In this document: piece after piece, positions 12,293 through 24,108 of the stretch
Layout: each line of letters opens with the position of its first letter
How positions within the stretch are numbered: position 1 is the first letter of the stretch
Source: Blasia pusilla
Lineage: Eukaryota; Marchantiophyta; Marchantiopsida; Blasiales
Direction: 5' to 3'
NCBI GenBank assembly: GCA_050084515.1
Contig: CM114272.1
Location: forward strand, 44,888,001-44,952,000
DNA: 64,000 nucleotides
Translations under genes and position numbers: made by a program
The notes under the pieces: model-generated
What the model was told of the DNA's origin: nothing
Database searches by the model: none
Seen by the model: the letters and a program-made list of their open reading frames with translations, nothing else

Positions 12293-14523
12293 CGTGAGTG
12301 AGAGCGCTTCAATGGAGGAGCTCGCTGGTCACTCGCTGTTGGTGCAAGCTGGGGACTGTGTTCCCCATTCTGCGGCTCAAGGGAGTGCTCATCAGAGCAA
12401 GAGCCGCTCGATCTTGCTATTTTCATTGCCAATTTTTCATGTGGGAGAGTGGTACGGGGAAGCGCTGCCAAATTTGGTCAGAAATTGAGTATGGGGACGG
12501 GTTGTCCCATGTCGATGCTCTTGGGAGTACCTTGTAGCTTGCTGATTCTTGTATTTATAGGTTTTCAATTTTTTTGGGAGGAATGAGCACGGAAGCGCTG
12601 CCAAAATTTGCATAAGAGAAAGAGACTCAAAGCTGCACGACAATCCCTTTCAGTTTTTTTTTGAATGTTGAATGAAGAAACCAATTCAACATTGTCGTAG
12701 ATTGGGAAGTTGTGTACGTTGTGGAAGAAACGGTGCACAATTTCATTGTCTGAGCAAGAAGTTCCGACAATTTTTGTTGGGCTGCCATAGCCACCGTGTG
12801 GAGAAGTAATTTCAAAATTCCTTTGGTACTTCTTTGTTGAAGAGGTAGAAAAGTAAAACTGAGTCTTGCTTTAGTGAGAGCTAAGTGAAAAATATATTTG
12901 GAGGGAGTTGACCCTAAATTTTGGGCTTGATTGTGAGTAGGGTCCAAACCAGGGGCCATTTTAGAATGGGAAATAGCCAAGAAAGGAAAATTAGATGTTG
13001 ACTCGGCCTAAAGGGGTGATTTTAGTTAAAAACAAAAAATAAATAGATTTTGTTGTAGAGGGTCGCTTTTAGCTTGCCGTAGCCTTTGCAGGTCCATGCA
13101 GCCTTCGGCCACGATAGTCGGCTTCATCCAGCCTACGTCGTATCCGACGAACTGCCCTACGCCAGATTGAGTGCCGCCCCACTCCGGAGACTGTTGCACA
13201 CTCGGATGTTGCTGTCTACGTCCTCCCGGCTACCACATCCTTCCGGCGTCGACTGCTCTACCACGCCCCGCATTTGTTTTGGCCCCCCTTGCGCCGTTCG
13301 ACGTTGCTACCGTTACCGTTGCCACCCGTTTCTACCCGTCCAGTCGCGTTTCGGCCAGTTTCAGCGATTGGCGGGCGAGCTCAGTTAGCCGCGACGCGAC
13401 TCCGTGGCCGCACAGAGTCATAGCCGGGTCTGCCTCAACCGGCCGCGCCGTTCTGCCACCTACGTCTGCCTCCTACCTGCCACTCACCGCCGCTCATCCC
13501 ACCGCGGACTGACCCTGCTACAGCGAAACTCCGCTAACAACATTCCCAGCTACTGCGTTGGCTGAGCATTTAGGGTCGCCATTTCTACCCCGTTGGAAAT
13601 TGAACTGTGGGGCCTTGGGACAGTTGATTTTTATTTTGCGCTGCCGCCACTGTTCAGAAGTGCTTCCACCCGCTAACACCGTTTAAGGCCAGGTAGGGCC
13701 GCCGCTACCGTAATTGATGAGTCCGTATGAATCGTCGCCACTTGTTAACTCGCGACTTCGACAAGGTGATCTTTTCGAATTCATGGGATCGTAATTTGTT
13801 TTCCACTTTGCTATGTTGTAATTGGTAGCCGCTCGACGACGATCGAGTACCGTGCCGTGACGTTCGTAACCGCAAAGCGCCGCCGATTGCCGGGCCCTAC
13901 TGCTCATGGCCGCACCAGACCGTCTCGATCGCGGAGCCACTCCATCACTAGGGAGAAGATTGTGTTTTTTTATTAAGGAGGGTATGTTGCCGAGTGTTGC
14001 ACCCCATTCCCAAGTGACGTGCCGTTTGTAGCCGTTCCGTGCCGCCAATGCCGCACCGTACCGCTGGACCCGCACCGCACATTGAGGAGATTTTGGAGCA
14101 TAGTCAGTACTAGAGGAGTACAACTTGCTACTTGGAGGAGTTCGTCTTTATGACTGAGTTGGGGTTGAGGTTTCTAGTTGTTGAGGAGCAATCGACATTT
14201 CTTCACGTTACTCATTTTGGTCTTTTGCCCTCCACGTGTTAGGGATTTTCGGGTATTGGGTAGTTATTTGGGGTATTGGGTTTTGTGTTGATGTTGAGAG
14301 CATCGATGATGTATGGGTTTAGGGGACATAGACCTGTGTGGGATGTCTAGAGTTGAGGGTATGTGTTGTTCATGAGACGATAGATCAGCCAGTTTGCCGC
14401 ACCACGCCGCTTGTTGCCGTAGAGCACACGTCTTAGTGAGAGAGTGTAGATTGAGTGCTGCATGTTTAGTTTGAGTGATTGAGTGATTACTCGCGAGATT
14501 GAGAGTGATTGTGTGAGAGGGGC
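12293..14523 (+). other. G1 untranslated leader, CpG-rich in its second half
   Basis: About 2.2 kb between primer site and gag. Homologous stretches occur in copy A (27986-29565, other strand) and fragment C (56098-57524). 13080-13520 is especially GC/CpG-rich; open frames there are composition artefacts and are not matched in the other copies. No conserved protein recognised. Confidence 0.6.
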
Positions 14524-14736
14524 AAGAGGGTCATCATGACGTCCTTTCAGGACTTTGAGAGGCAAGGTGGTGGACCTTAGGGTAGCTCTAGAGGGTTTAC
14601 GCGGAGTGGCGCGAGGTTTCGAGTGTCTCCACCTGCGAGACCACCTCAATCTCCTTCAATGTCATCTTCTGAAGAGGGGGAGAGTGTAGAGGAGTTTGTT
14701 AGTGCATCACCGCACACATTGAGGGATCATACCAGT
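14524..14736 (+). pseudogene. G1 gag, N-terminal fragment
   Basis: Reads a Ser/Pro-rich segment (RPPQSPSMSSSEEGESVEEF) equivalent to RPPRPPSISSSDKGEGVEEF in copy A. The position of the start ATG used in A reads AAG-like sequence here, so the initiation codon seems lost. The frame stops at the copia insertion and continues at 30237. Confidence 0.7.
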
Positions 14737-15049
14737 TGTGAAAAATTGCTAAATAAGCATACCTGGTGGAAAACGAACTCTCACACACACACACCACCAT
14801 GGAGAACGAAATTTGCAATGAGAGAATGAGTGGAGGCTGGTCCTCTTCTCAATTATATAGGGTATGTACAAGCAATCATAACCCTACCCTTAACCATAGT
14901 CTTGAGTTAGACTCACAGTGATTAACTAACCCTACTTAAGATAAGCGTGCTTAATTGACTAACCAAGATTAAGCTTCCCTACTTTGTGTGAGTACCACAA
15001 GTAGCAGTTCAAGCGTTTCATGAGCTTGACTGTAACTCAATCTTCAATA
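14737..15049 (-). repeat. C1 3' LTR (313 bp)
   Basis: Plus strand tgtgaaaaattgct...tcttcaata, matching the split 5' LTR at 19671-19846 plus 30099-30236. A purine tract (GAGGGGGAA in sense) directly borders it at 15050-15058, where plus-strand synthesis would start. Confidence 0.88.
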
Positions 15050-16620
15050 TTCCCCCTCAAGCTCATATCGATATCTCTAATGCCAAAATCCTTTCTAAAC
15101 ATCTCAAACTTATCTCTAGACAATGTCTTTGTAAAGATGTCACCAATTTTCTGATCTGTACATATATACACAAGATCAATTTCTCCTACAAGCACTTTCT
15201 CTCTGATAAAATGATAGTGCACCTCAACATGTTTTGTACGAGCATGAAACACAGGATTATTAGCAAGCTTGATGCTACTAATATTGTCTGAATCTATTAC
15301 ACTAGGTCCTAAGTTACTAACACCAATCTCAACAAGTAATTGATGAAGCCACACCGCCGCACATGCTGCATTGGTTGCTCCTCTGTACTCAGCCCATGTT
15401 GAAGATAAAGCAATTGTAGGTTGCTTCTTTGAAGCCCAACTTGTAGCCGCGCTTCCCGAAGTAAATGAATAACCATATGTGGAATGTCGATCACACAGGC
15501 TTCCTGCCCAATCAGCATCTGTGAATCCCTATAATTGAAAACTCGGAGAAGGTTCAAATTCAAGCCCGAATTGAATAGAGAATATCACAAACCGCATAAT
15601 CCTCCTCACAGCATGAAGATGAGGTTTTCGAGGTGCTTGCATAAACTAGCTCACTAGGCCAACATTATAGCTCAAATCTGGTCTGAATATAGTTAGATAG
15701 ATCAAACTTCCAACCATGCGCTTGTACATATTAGAATCTGCAAGAAGCTCTCCTTCATCCACTCTTAGCTTCACACTCTGGTCCAACGGTGTAGAGATTG
15801 GCTTACAAGCCGTCATACCATATTTTGAAAGCATATGAAGAGCATATTATCGTTGTAGTAACCACATGCTCTCTCCAACCTTGATAAACTCAATACCAAG
15901 GAAGTACTTGAGTTCTCCCAAGTCCTTCATATCAAATTCTGCTTGTAACTTAAGCTTGACTTATTGTACCATTTCTTCATTACTCCCAATAATCAAAAGA
16001 TCGTCAACATACAACACAATGAGAATTGTATGATCTTGTCCTCTCAAGACATATAACGGGGAGTCGAAATCACATACCCTAAAATCCAACTCTTGTAGGA
16101 CGTATGTAATCTTGCCATACCAAACTCTTGGAGCTTTTTTGAGCACGTATACAGCTTTCTTTAACCTGCATACGCGAAATGAAAACTTGGGATGCTCGTA
16201 TCCAGGTGGTTGAGTCATATATACCTCCTCGTATAGATCTCCATTCAAGAAGGCATTCTTGACGTCCATGTGATGTAATCTCCACTTCTTACTTACTGCA
16301 ACTGCAACCACTGTTCTCACAATCGCCATCTTTACAACAAGGCTGAATTTTTCCTCATAATTGATACCATATTGTTGTGCATAGCCCTTAGCCACCAATC
16401 TCGCTTTGTATTTGTTAATTGTACCATCTTGATTGCGATTGATTTTGTGAACCCATTTGCAACCAATAGCTTTCTTATCGGAAGGTATATCAACCAACTC
16501 CCATATTTGTTGATGTCTTAATGCAGCAAGCTCTTCCTCCATAGCTTCAATCCATTTGGATTTACTCGCAACTTCTTCAAAATAACTCGGCTCCTACTCT
16601 TGAAGGGTAGTCATTATATA
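15050..16620 (-). pseudogene. C1 reverse transcriptase and RNase H (copia type)
   Basis: RT shows the plant copia signatures IGCKWVHKINRNQDG, YKARLVAKGYAQ, MDVKNAFLNGDL and the catalytic YVDDLLIIG (frame 15961-16542). 15646-15834 carries the connecting region (GMTACKPISTPLDQSVKLRV, MYKRMVGSLIYL). RNase H at 15037-15563 ends with DQKIGDIFTKTLSRDKF. Stops and frameshifts near 15560, 15850-15960 and 16550-16700 break the frame, so it is not functional as read. Confidence 0.88.
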
Positions 16621-17790
16621 TGCATGATGTGTCGTAACGAAACCTTAATTTATGAATCTATGAACTAGATGTGTAACTCTACTTGATCTACGAAGTTATT
16701 GTTCAGAGTTAGATTCCTCTCACACTTGACTTGAGCTCTGACTAGTGTCAACAGACTGAATATGTACTCTTCTCGTCCATGGACTCACAGATTTAACTGA
16801 TGAATCTAGGAGCTCTCCTAATCTTGCACTAGTACTGGGGGAAGTTGAAGACAATGTATGTTGGTTTATAGTCATATTCTCCCCCTCAACATACAAGTTT
16901 AGAGGTGGAATAGGCTCAGATGGAGCATACCATGACTTTAGCTCATCAAAGATAACATCCCGACTAATAATAAGCTGCCTAGAGGATGGAATGTAGCACT
17001 TATACCCCTTAGTTCCACCAGCATAGCCAATGAAGATACATCTTTCAGACTTGGGGTCTAATTTTTTATGTCTCTCAGAAGGAACATGAGCATAACAAAT
17101 ACAGCCAAATACTTTCAAGAAGGAAAAATCAGGTTTACTTCCTGTGAAGACTTCGAATGGAGTTTTATCATGAACTCCTACTGTTGGAGTTAGGTTGATT
17201 AAGAAGACTGCACGAGCTACAGCCTCTGCCCAATACACCTTAGGCATGTTCTTCTCATTCAACATAGCTCGTGTCGCTTCAGAAATATGTCGATTCTTCC
17301 TCTTAGCCACTCCATTTTGTTGTGGAGTGTAACGTCAAGTGACTTGACGTTGGATGCCATTCTGACAAAAATAATCATCAAACTCTATTGAAAGATACTC
17401 TCCTCCTCCATCCCAACGCAATTTCAGAATGTGTTGTCTAGTCTGCTTCTCTTCTAGAACTCTGAATGTTAGGAACACTGAGAATACCTCTGACTTGGCT
17501 TTTAAAAAGTATACACATATATACCTAGAGAAGTCATCAATAAATGAAACAAAGTACTGGCAACCAATAAGGCTATGTTGTGATGATGTCCACACATCAT
17601 TGTGGATCAACTCCAATATCTTGGATGCTGTTCTACCTTGCTTTGGAAAAGGAAATCTAGCTTGTTTTCCAAATTGGCAAGCATGACATACCTCTAACGT
17701 AGCAGAACTCGCTAATTTAGGGAGTCCTATTACTATATTAGATGATCAAAGACTCTGTAATCTTTGAAGATTCATATGTCCAATTATTTT
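16621..17790 (-). pseudogene. C1 integrase (copia type)
   Basis: The HHCC zinc region reads GHMNLQRLQ and CHACQFGKQARFPF. Core motifs are FIDDFSRY, LRWDGGGEYLS and TPQQNGVAKRKNRHI, followed by the copia segment WAEAVARAVFLINLTPT and CIFIGYAGGTKGYKCY. One in-frame TGA separates QRQVT from RYTPQQNG near 17335. The acidic core positions appear present, but the chain is interrupted. Confidence 0.88.
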
Positions 17791-17931
17791 ATGCCACACA
17801 TTTAGATCTGTGACTTGTTGGCCGGTTTGACCATACATTGCTGTTTGAATTTCTGGCATAGAAACATTCAATTTGAATATTCTGCCAAATCTAGTTCCTT
17901 TGCCTACAATAAACTTCACTTGATAACCCTG

Positions 17932-19295
17932 CTATACTATCTGTCCTACAGAGATCAGATTTCTTGCAATGGTAGAAACATAGTGAACATTTCCAAAAGC
18001 ATAAAGACCATCTGATGCTATTGGAACTTTATCGGTATGTGTGATATGATATTGAGTGTCATCTCCTGTGAGCACAATTGCAGGATCTTTCACCGACTCC
18101 AAACTACTGAACCATTTTGCTTGTGAGGTCATGTGATTTGATGCACTAGAGTCAATGTACCAATCTGTTGTTGAGTCTTTCTTGACCATTGCTCCTATAT
18201 GATGAGTCATGACCAAGAGATGCTCCGTTTGTGAATGTCATTGTTCTTGGTACTGCTCTTGGTGTTGTTGCTCTACATAGTTTTGTTACTGTAAGGCTCC
18301 TGTTCTCATATCTGCCTTCTTTCTTGAAGAAAAACTTTCCATAGTGACCCTTTATCCCACAGTAATTGCAAGATCCAAGGACCCTCTTTTGTTGACCTTG
18401 ACCCCAACGGTTTCCACCATCACCACCTTGTGATTGTGTCTGGTACTGATTCGTAGTTGATTGAGTGACGTTATATGGAGTGCCTCTTCCTCCATATGCT
18501 TGATATCCACTACGACCACGAAAGTTTCTTCCACGACCCCTACCTCTGTTTGATCCATAACTTGCAAATAGCGCACTCTCTTGCAGACTAGACGAGCTAC
18601 CGCTGCCTACTAGGCGCATCACTTCACTGATCAACAGAGGAACTAACTCTTGAAAGGTTGGATACTTTTCTTTCACAGAGATAAAGGTCTCAAAGGACTT
18701 GTAATCCTTTGGAAGGCCTTGAAGAGTGAATAAAATCAGATCATCATCTTCTACTATCACTCCAATGCTATTCAACTAATCAACAATATGTCTAATACTC
18801 AAAATATAATCATTGATGCTCTGCGATCCTTTCCTCACTTCATTCCATTATTATTTCAATTGAAGCTTTCTGGCCTTTATAGATGTCTGGAACAACTTTT
18901 CCAATGCATCCCACGCGTCCTTCGGAGTATCAACATCTTGGATGTGACCTATCATTGGCGAACTCATCGTTATTGAAATGTAGTGGATTACTTGCCTTGC
19001 GTGTTTGTTCCAAGCGCAAACATTCAAGTCTGTTGAGTCATCTTCTGGCTTGGCCTCATCACCTGTGACAAGCTCCCATAGTTCTTGATCCATGAGAAAT
19101 TATTTCATGCGAAACTTCCAGACATTGTAATTCTGCTTGTCTAGCTTTTCGCGTGTGATTGCTGTTGAGGAATACTCCATGATAATTCAGGATTTCTACT
19201 ACTCCAATTGAAGCATAGACCACTCCTACACAGAAATTGACCTGAAATTTGCCAAAATTGATCAAATGTATGAAAGAATTAGTCGAAATTGGCAT
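17932..19295 (-). pseudogene. C1 gag and protease
   Basis: Gag fragments include MSSPMIGHIQDVDTPKDAWD (copia UBN2-type gag) and a Gly/Arg-rich linker. The zinc knuckle reads CNYCGIKGHYGKFFF, with the last Cys replaced by Phe. Protease reads WYIDSSASNHMT, where the usual D-S-G-A has become D-S-S-A. Several frameshifts lie between 18150 and 19100. Confidence 0.85.
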
Positions 19296-19659
19296 GTAGA
19301 AAGCAAACTACACACTTTTCTTCACTAATTGCACTTTCCTACACTGAAATTGCTAGTGCATGAGCTCAGAGTGTCAGGATCGAGCGATTTTGGATGCGTT
19401 GGAAAGCTCTCAACAAGCTCTACAAGATTTCTAAAACCAGCCCTCGGCCATCATTCTAGCCGACGCGGACGAGACGGCTGAATCAATCGGGAAAGCCCTA
19501 AAAAATGCCTCCAAAGTTTTATCACCGTCAAAGCTCCACCTGAAATTTGCACTCACTGAGCTCTGAATAAAATTTCCTTCTCCCAAACTGAAATTGTGCC
19601 TTCTCTTGCCTCTCTTCTCTCTGCAAACACCAAGAATTTCAAGTGATGTTCTCCTCCCC

Positions 19660-19670
19660 CTCTGAAACCA
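19660..19670 (-). promoter_or_regulatory. C1 primer-binding site (tRNA-iMet type)
   Basis: In sense the LTR ends ...TTCCACA and is followed by TGGTTTCAGAG, one mismatch from the standard TGGTATCAGAG that pairs with initiator tRNA-Met. Confidence 0.8.
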
Positions 19671-19846
19671 TGTGGAAAACTGCTAAACAAGCATAACTAG
19701 TGGAAAATGGCTCTCACACACACACACACCACCATGGAGAACAAAATTTGTAACGAGAGAATGAATGGAGTCTGGTCCTCTTCTCAATTATATAGGATAT
19801 GTACAAGCAACCCTAACCCTACCCTTAACCATAGTCTCGAGTTAGA
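19671..19846 (-). repeat. C1 5' LTR, inner part
   Basis: tgtggaaaactgctaaacaa... matches the 3' LTR at 14737 onward until gagttaga, where gypsy copy A begins. The rest of this LTR is at 30095-30236. TAGA (19843-19846) is repeated at 30095-30098. Confidence 0.9.
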
Positions 19847-19974
19847 TCTCGTGCGCATACACATCGCTACACAACATACATCGCTGTCACCGAACACACA
19901 CACAAACACGCATGATTCCATGCTAACTCATGGCATCCAAACAACAAGACAAGAAGTACCAAAATATCTCCAAT
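19847..19974 (-). repeat. B2 repeat of copy A (outer)
   Basis: 128 bp, starting directly after the TAGA target duplication and ending at A2. It repeats B1 (20491-20618, also 128 bp) with about five differences. In sense it forms the extreme 3' end of the integrated element, ending CGCACGAGA. Confidence 0.9.
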
Positions 19975-20488
19975 TAAAGTAAGATCCAATCTCTCTCTAC
20001 ACCATCTCACACCATAGCTCTCAAAGGTGTGCACTCTCTCTCATGTCAAACCAAACCCATTCTCCTAATGAGAGGCTTGGGTTACACTCACAAGGCAAGG
20101 TACCATAGCTCCGCCGCCTCATGCCAAGAGGTTCAATAAAGAGAGAATGAGCTCTCAAGCTCTCTCTCCTTGAGGTATACCCCTCTCCTCTTCCAAGCTC
20201 TCTCCATGGTAACCTATTCTTCCAAGTCACCTCCTTGGCTCTTGACCTGATGTAGGAGGTCAAGCGCCACTTACCAAAAATAGTAAGTCGATCATATACT
20301 CAAAATGGTACTTACCTAAAATAGTAAGTTTCTCAATATGGCTCCAAATGAGCCGAAACGAAGGGGAAACCTGCTATCTCAGGTTTCCAAGGGCCTCAGC
20401 AGGTCACCCTCGACCTATTGGGCGTGTCCTCCACTACTCATGAAGGCCCTCTATTAGAACTCACCGATCTATCCTAAAAGACGTGACA
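19975..20488 (-). repeat. A2 repeat of copy A (inner 3' copy)
   Basis: 514 bp, 512 identical to A1 at 29581-30094. It lies between B1 and B2 instead of at the outer end as an ordinary 3' LTR would. In sense it starts TGTCACGTC. Two bases (gt, 20489-20490) separate it from B1. Confidence 0.93.
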
Positions 20489-20490
20489 GT

Positions 20491-20618
20491 TGTCGTGCGC
20501 ATACACATCGCTACACAACATACATCGCTATCACCGAACACACACACAAACACGCATGATCCCATGCTAACTCATGGCATCCAAACAACGAGACAAGAAG
20601 TAACAAAATATCTCCAAT
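20491..20618 (-). repeat. B1 repeat of copy A (internal)
   Basis: 128 bp between the purine tract and A2. In sense it starts ATTGGAGATATTTTG right after the tract and ends CGCACGACA. The junction with A2 (CACGACA-AC-TGTCACG) is a near-palindrome. Confidence 0.9.
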
Positions 20619-20630
20619 CGCCCCCCTAGC
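20619..20630 (-). promoter_or_regulatory. Polypurine tract of copy A
   Basis: Sense CTAGGGGGGCG immediately before B1. Copy B has TTAGGGGGGCG at the same place. As plus-strand primer it would place the start of the reverse-transcribed terminal repeat at B1 instead of at A2. Confidence 0.75.
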
Positions 20631-20798
20631 TGGTTGTTAGGTCCCTCTAACTCCAAATAGCCATCTATCCCTACCTACCATGACATACATCTTTCGGACG
20701 CTAAGAGCAAGAAGGCCGGGTGCTCATGTGGCCCCATCGTTAGTCGCCTTCTTGTCATCCATGTCACAGACACAAGTCGGAATGTAGAACTACCTTCT

Positions 20799-22060
20799 CT
20801 ATGTACATCTGGGACACATCCATCGTCCCTGGGGAACCCTAGTGAGAGGTGGCGTCAAACATGCCATATGCCATCCTCTTGAACACCCATCACAGACTAG
20901 CATCGTGGCCGCACCACGGGCAAAACCACACAACATACAACGCAAGCCTGCAGGAACTACTCCTAAGCTCGGATCTACTGTACCATCAATGTTAGGAAGG
21001 TGACATGGCGCACAAGTACACACATGGTCCTTCCATACCATACCATCGCGTCCCTCTAGCAAGAGAACACCCGATGGCAAAATGTCACGCACTCTCAGGA
21101 TAGTGCGCCCTGCAGTCACATCCAACGTCGTTGGTGCCGTCTCCTGCAAGTAGACATAATCTCCCTGATGAAACCTCCGGATAGTTGGTCGATAACCACC
21201 ACCTCGAATAGTCGCATACCTCAACGTATCATGATGTTGTGCAATCGCCAAGTTCTCGAACGCCATGGGCATCACTCATCGAAATAACTCAGCCCTCTGA
21301 GAACATGCTCGCACCCATACATCTGGGTCATCAAGGTTCACCACCTCACCAGCATCTTGACGAATGGCCATAGGTAAATCTGGCTCTCGGCCATAAAGTA
21401 GCAAGTACAGTGAAAAAGACGCTAAGGATGCCTGCCTGCTGAATCTGTATCCCATCGCCAACCATGGCAACTAGAGGTCCCAATCTCCTAGGTGACCTCT
21501 CTGCAAGCCATACTTGCGTAAACCCCTCTTCACTGTCTGTACAACTCTCTCCGCTAATCCATCCGCCTCAGGATGATCTCGCGAAGTCGTGCGGTGGTCG
21601 ATCAGCGCCTGATCACACAAGGCTTGGAACTCACCGCGAAACTCGGTACCCTGGTCTGTCAACACCTCAGCCGGTGTGCCGTAATGACTCAACACTTTGT
21701 CAAGGAAGGCATAAGCTACTCCCTCACTCGCTTTGTCAGGCAATGCAACCAACTCGATCCACTTCGAGAAGTGCTCGACCATCACCAACACATAACGACT
21801 GTGACGCTCCGTCAAAGGCAAAGGTCCTGCAAAATCCAAACTCCATCTATACCCTAAGCCCATGATCGGTAACGGATGAAACTGTGGAGTCAGAGCATTG
21901 AACGATGCTCGGACCCGATCACACACCATGCACCTGGCAACAAACTACTGAACGTCAGTCTGCATGCCTCGCCACCAATACTGAATCTAGAGCAAGCTGT
22001 ACGTCCGCTTCACCCCAAAGTGACCCAACTCCTCGTGGGCATGCTGCACTAGTCGTGCTC
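20799..22060 (-). pseudogene. Copy A integrase with C-terminal PHD finger
   Basis: H2C2 region: HAHEELGHFGVKRTY and CMVCDR (about 21900-22060, with two stops). Core: WSLDFAGP (first D), LTDQGTEF (second D) and ADGLAERVVQTVKR (E), at 21471-21929. Stops follow at 21470 and 21275. The last frame (20799-21275, 158 codons) has a GPY-like module (RRFHQGDYVYL, GRTILRVRDILPSGVLLLEG, APCHLPNIDG). Then comes a complete C4HC3 PHD finger: CMLC, CDGC, GWHMAC and MCPRC. PHD fingers read histone H3 tails, so the module may steer integration to particular chromatin, as a chromodomain does in chromoviruses (inference). Confidence 0.9.
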
Positions 22061-23789
22061 TCTACGAAGGATACGGCACTACGCGTACTCTGCCATCCTC
22101 CCAAACCCTCAAAACATGTGTCCCCTCCCAACGGAACCGTCTGGCCCGCTGTAGGATCCGATCCCACTCTCTAGCATCCATGGTGCTCGCAAGGCTGCCA
22201 GTACGAAAGTACTCTAAGACTACTCCATCATCATGAATATCTCGGCCACTTGTCGTGTCCTCACTGGCCTCGGGATCCAAGGACTCTCCACTAGACCTCG
22301 CCATCGAAGTCTCCACACTCTGGCTCTCCATAGCCAACATGCCTAAATAGGCTGACGCGTGCCATCCTGGCACCAACTCCTCATCACTCTCTCCATGCCA
22401 TCGAGCTCCAGTCGCATCTCGCTGACTCGGGCATGGGTTACGACTCAACCTATCTGCATCCTGGTTGAGCGTCCCAGGTCTATGTACCACTTGAAAATCA
22501 TACTCCTGCAACAACAGAGCCCATCTCGCAAGCTTCCCTGTAAGCTTCTCGGACTCCATCAACCACTTCAGTAGTTGATGATCAGTGATGATGGTAAAGG
22601 GGTTGCCAAATTAGTAACACCTGAAATGCGCGACAGCCCACACCGCAGCCAAGCACTCACCCTCATACAAGCTATACTTCGCCTCTGCAGCGTTGTTCGA
22701 GCGGCTAGCGTAGGCCACCACGAACTCTCTACCCTCATCATCATGCTGGATGAGCACCGCTCCAAGCCCCAACATGCTCCAATCTGTGTGCAATTGGAAA
22801 GGACGCCCCCTGATCGGTCTCCTCAAGATGGGTGCGGACGTCAACCTGTCCTTGAGCAACTGAAATGCTCGCTCCTGCCACTCGTTATCCACCTTGGTCA
22901 GCAAGGTCAGCGACTTCGCAATCGAACTGAATCCCTTGACGTATCGCCGATAGAAGTTCGCCAATCCCATGAATGCGCGAACACGGCTCACATTTGTAGG
23001 GCGTGGAATGCGTGAGATAGCCTCTACTTTCGTCCGCTGAACACCAAGGCCCCTTGGGTATATCGTATGACCCAAGTACTCAATCTGGTCATAGAAGAAC
23101 TTGCACTTGCCTGGATGTAGCTTCAGCCCATGTAATTGCAATCGTCGAAACACCTCCTCTAGATGTTGCTCATGCTCCTCAACCGTGGCGCTAAAGACTA
23201 CGATGTCATCAATATAACACCTAGCAAAATCCACACCAGCCAAGATCCTATCCATGACCCTCTGAAACTCAGCCGGGGCATTCTTTAACCCAAATGGTAA
23301 GAACCGCCATTGGTACAAACAATCCTTCCCGTGAGGATCGATGCCCCAAAATGTCGTCTTCTGCCTGTCCTCCAATCTGATAGGAAGCTGATGGTATCCG
23401 GCTTGCAAATCCAATAAACTGAAGACCTTTGCGTGACCAATCGCATCAAAGATCTCCTCAGGGGTGGGCATGGCATACCTATCGGACTTCGTCTGCCGAT
23501 TGATAGGTCGGTAATCCCCACACATCCGCCTATCCGTCCAGTTGCCATGCACATCCTTCTTGGCGGGCATGACAGTGGCAGATGCATACTCCCCATGCGA
23601 CATCTCCACTAGTCCTGCTCCGACCAAGTCCTGGCTCCTACTCTGAATCAAAGCCCTCTCCATATCACTGTACCTGTAGGGTCGTCGAAAGATCGGCATA
23701 TCGCTCCTATAACTCCTGAGGAACTGATGTATTCGGCGCCACTCTCCTCTTGTCAACTTAGGGCCCATATCTGGCTCCCAAGTCTCCAT
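22061..23789 (-). pseudogene. Copy A reverse transcriptase and RNase H (gypsy type)
   Basis: The frame 22611-23789 (392 codons) has SATVMPAKKDVHGNW, RMCGDYRPINRQT, FSLLDLQAGYHQLPI, FLPFGLKNAPAEFQRVM and the catalytic CYIDDIVVFS. These are followed by AFMGLANFYRRYVKGF and the RNase H start (FQLHTDWSMLGLGAVL). Compared with copy B, about 27 residues are missing near the N-terminus, between FLRSYRS and PIFRRPY. A stop at 22610 separates the rest of RNase H (WALLLQEYDFQVVHRPGTLN). A long acidic linker then leads to integrase. Confidence 0.9.
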
Positions 23790-24108
23790 CGTGACTACGG
23801 TAGGACTCTCCGGCGCGAGTATCGGTGGTTGCTATGGTGCAACCCTGTCTCGAACAACAACACTTGGCCGCTCTCCTGCACCAAGCGCAAACTCGATCTC
23901 CTCCACGTGCCTTTGCCGAAACCACGCCGATCTTTGTGGCTATCATCTCCTTGCGTACCTTCAAAACATCCCAAGAAGTCAAGGGTGTCTCTCCCGATCT
24001 CCCCTGGTGCGTAGATCTCCTCGGTCTCGCCCCAACCACTTTGCCTCCACCGTCTCGGTAGGCATGGGGCTCACCTTAACGCAACGGCCGCGTGATCATG
24101 CCGCAATC

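Larger units (their letters stand above)
11782..14736 (+). mobile_element. Gypsy copy G1, 5' part: A1 repeat, leader and start of gag
   Basis: Outermost element of the nest. It begins TGTAACGACTTTTAGG, matching the A-repeat start of copy A (TGTCACGTCTTTTAGG in sense). It runs through the A repeat, a self-complementary primer site, a CpG-rich leader and the first codons of gag. Copia C1 interrupts gag at 14736; the homologous reading resumes at 30237 and runs to 32309, where G1 is truncated. It is older than A, since frames are more broken. Confidence 0.85.

Noticed and set aside
13086-13512. Overlapping frames of 100 and 113 codons in the G1 leader
   Set aside because: GC-rich leader sequence; reading not conserved in copies A or C.
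17331-17351. 10-1-10 palindrome in C1 integrase
   Set aside because: Falls in the normal reading of the integrase apart from one stop; short enough to be chance.
20021-20263. 80-codon frame duplicated at 29627-29869
   Set aside because: It is identical because A1 and A2 are identical; lies within the terminal repeat, and G1 does not conserve it.
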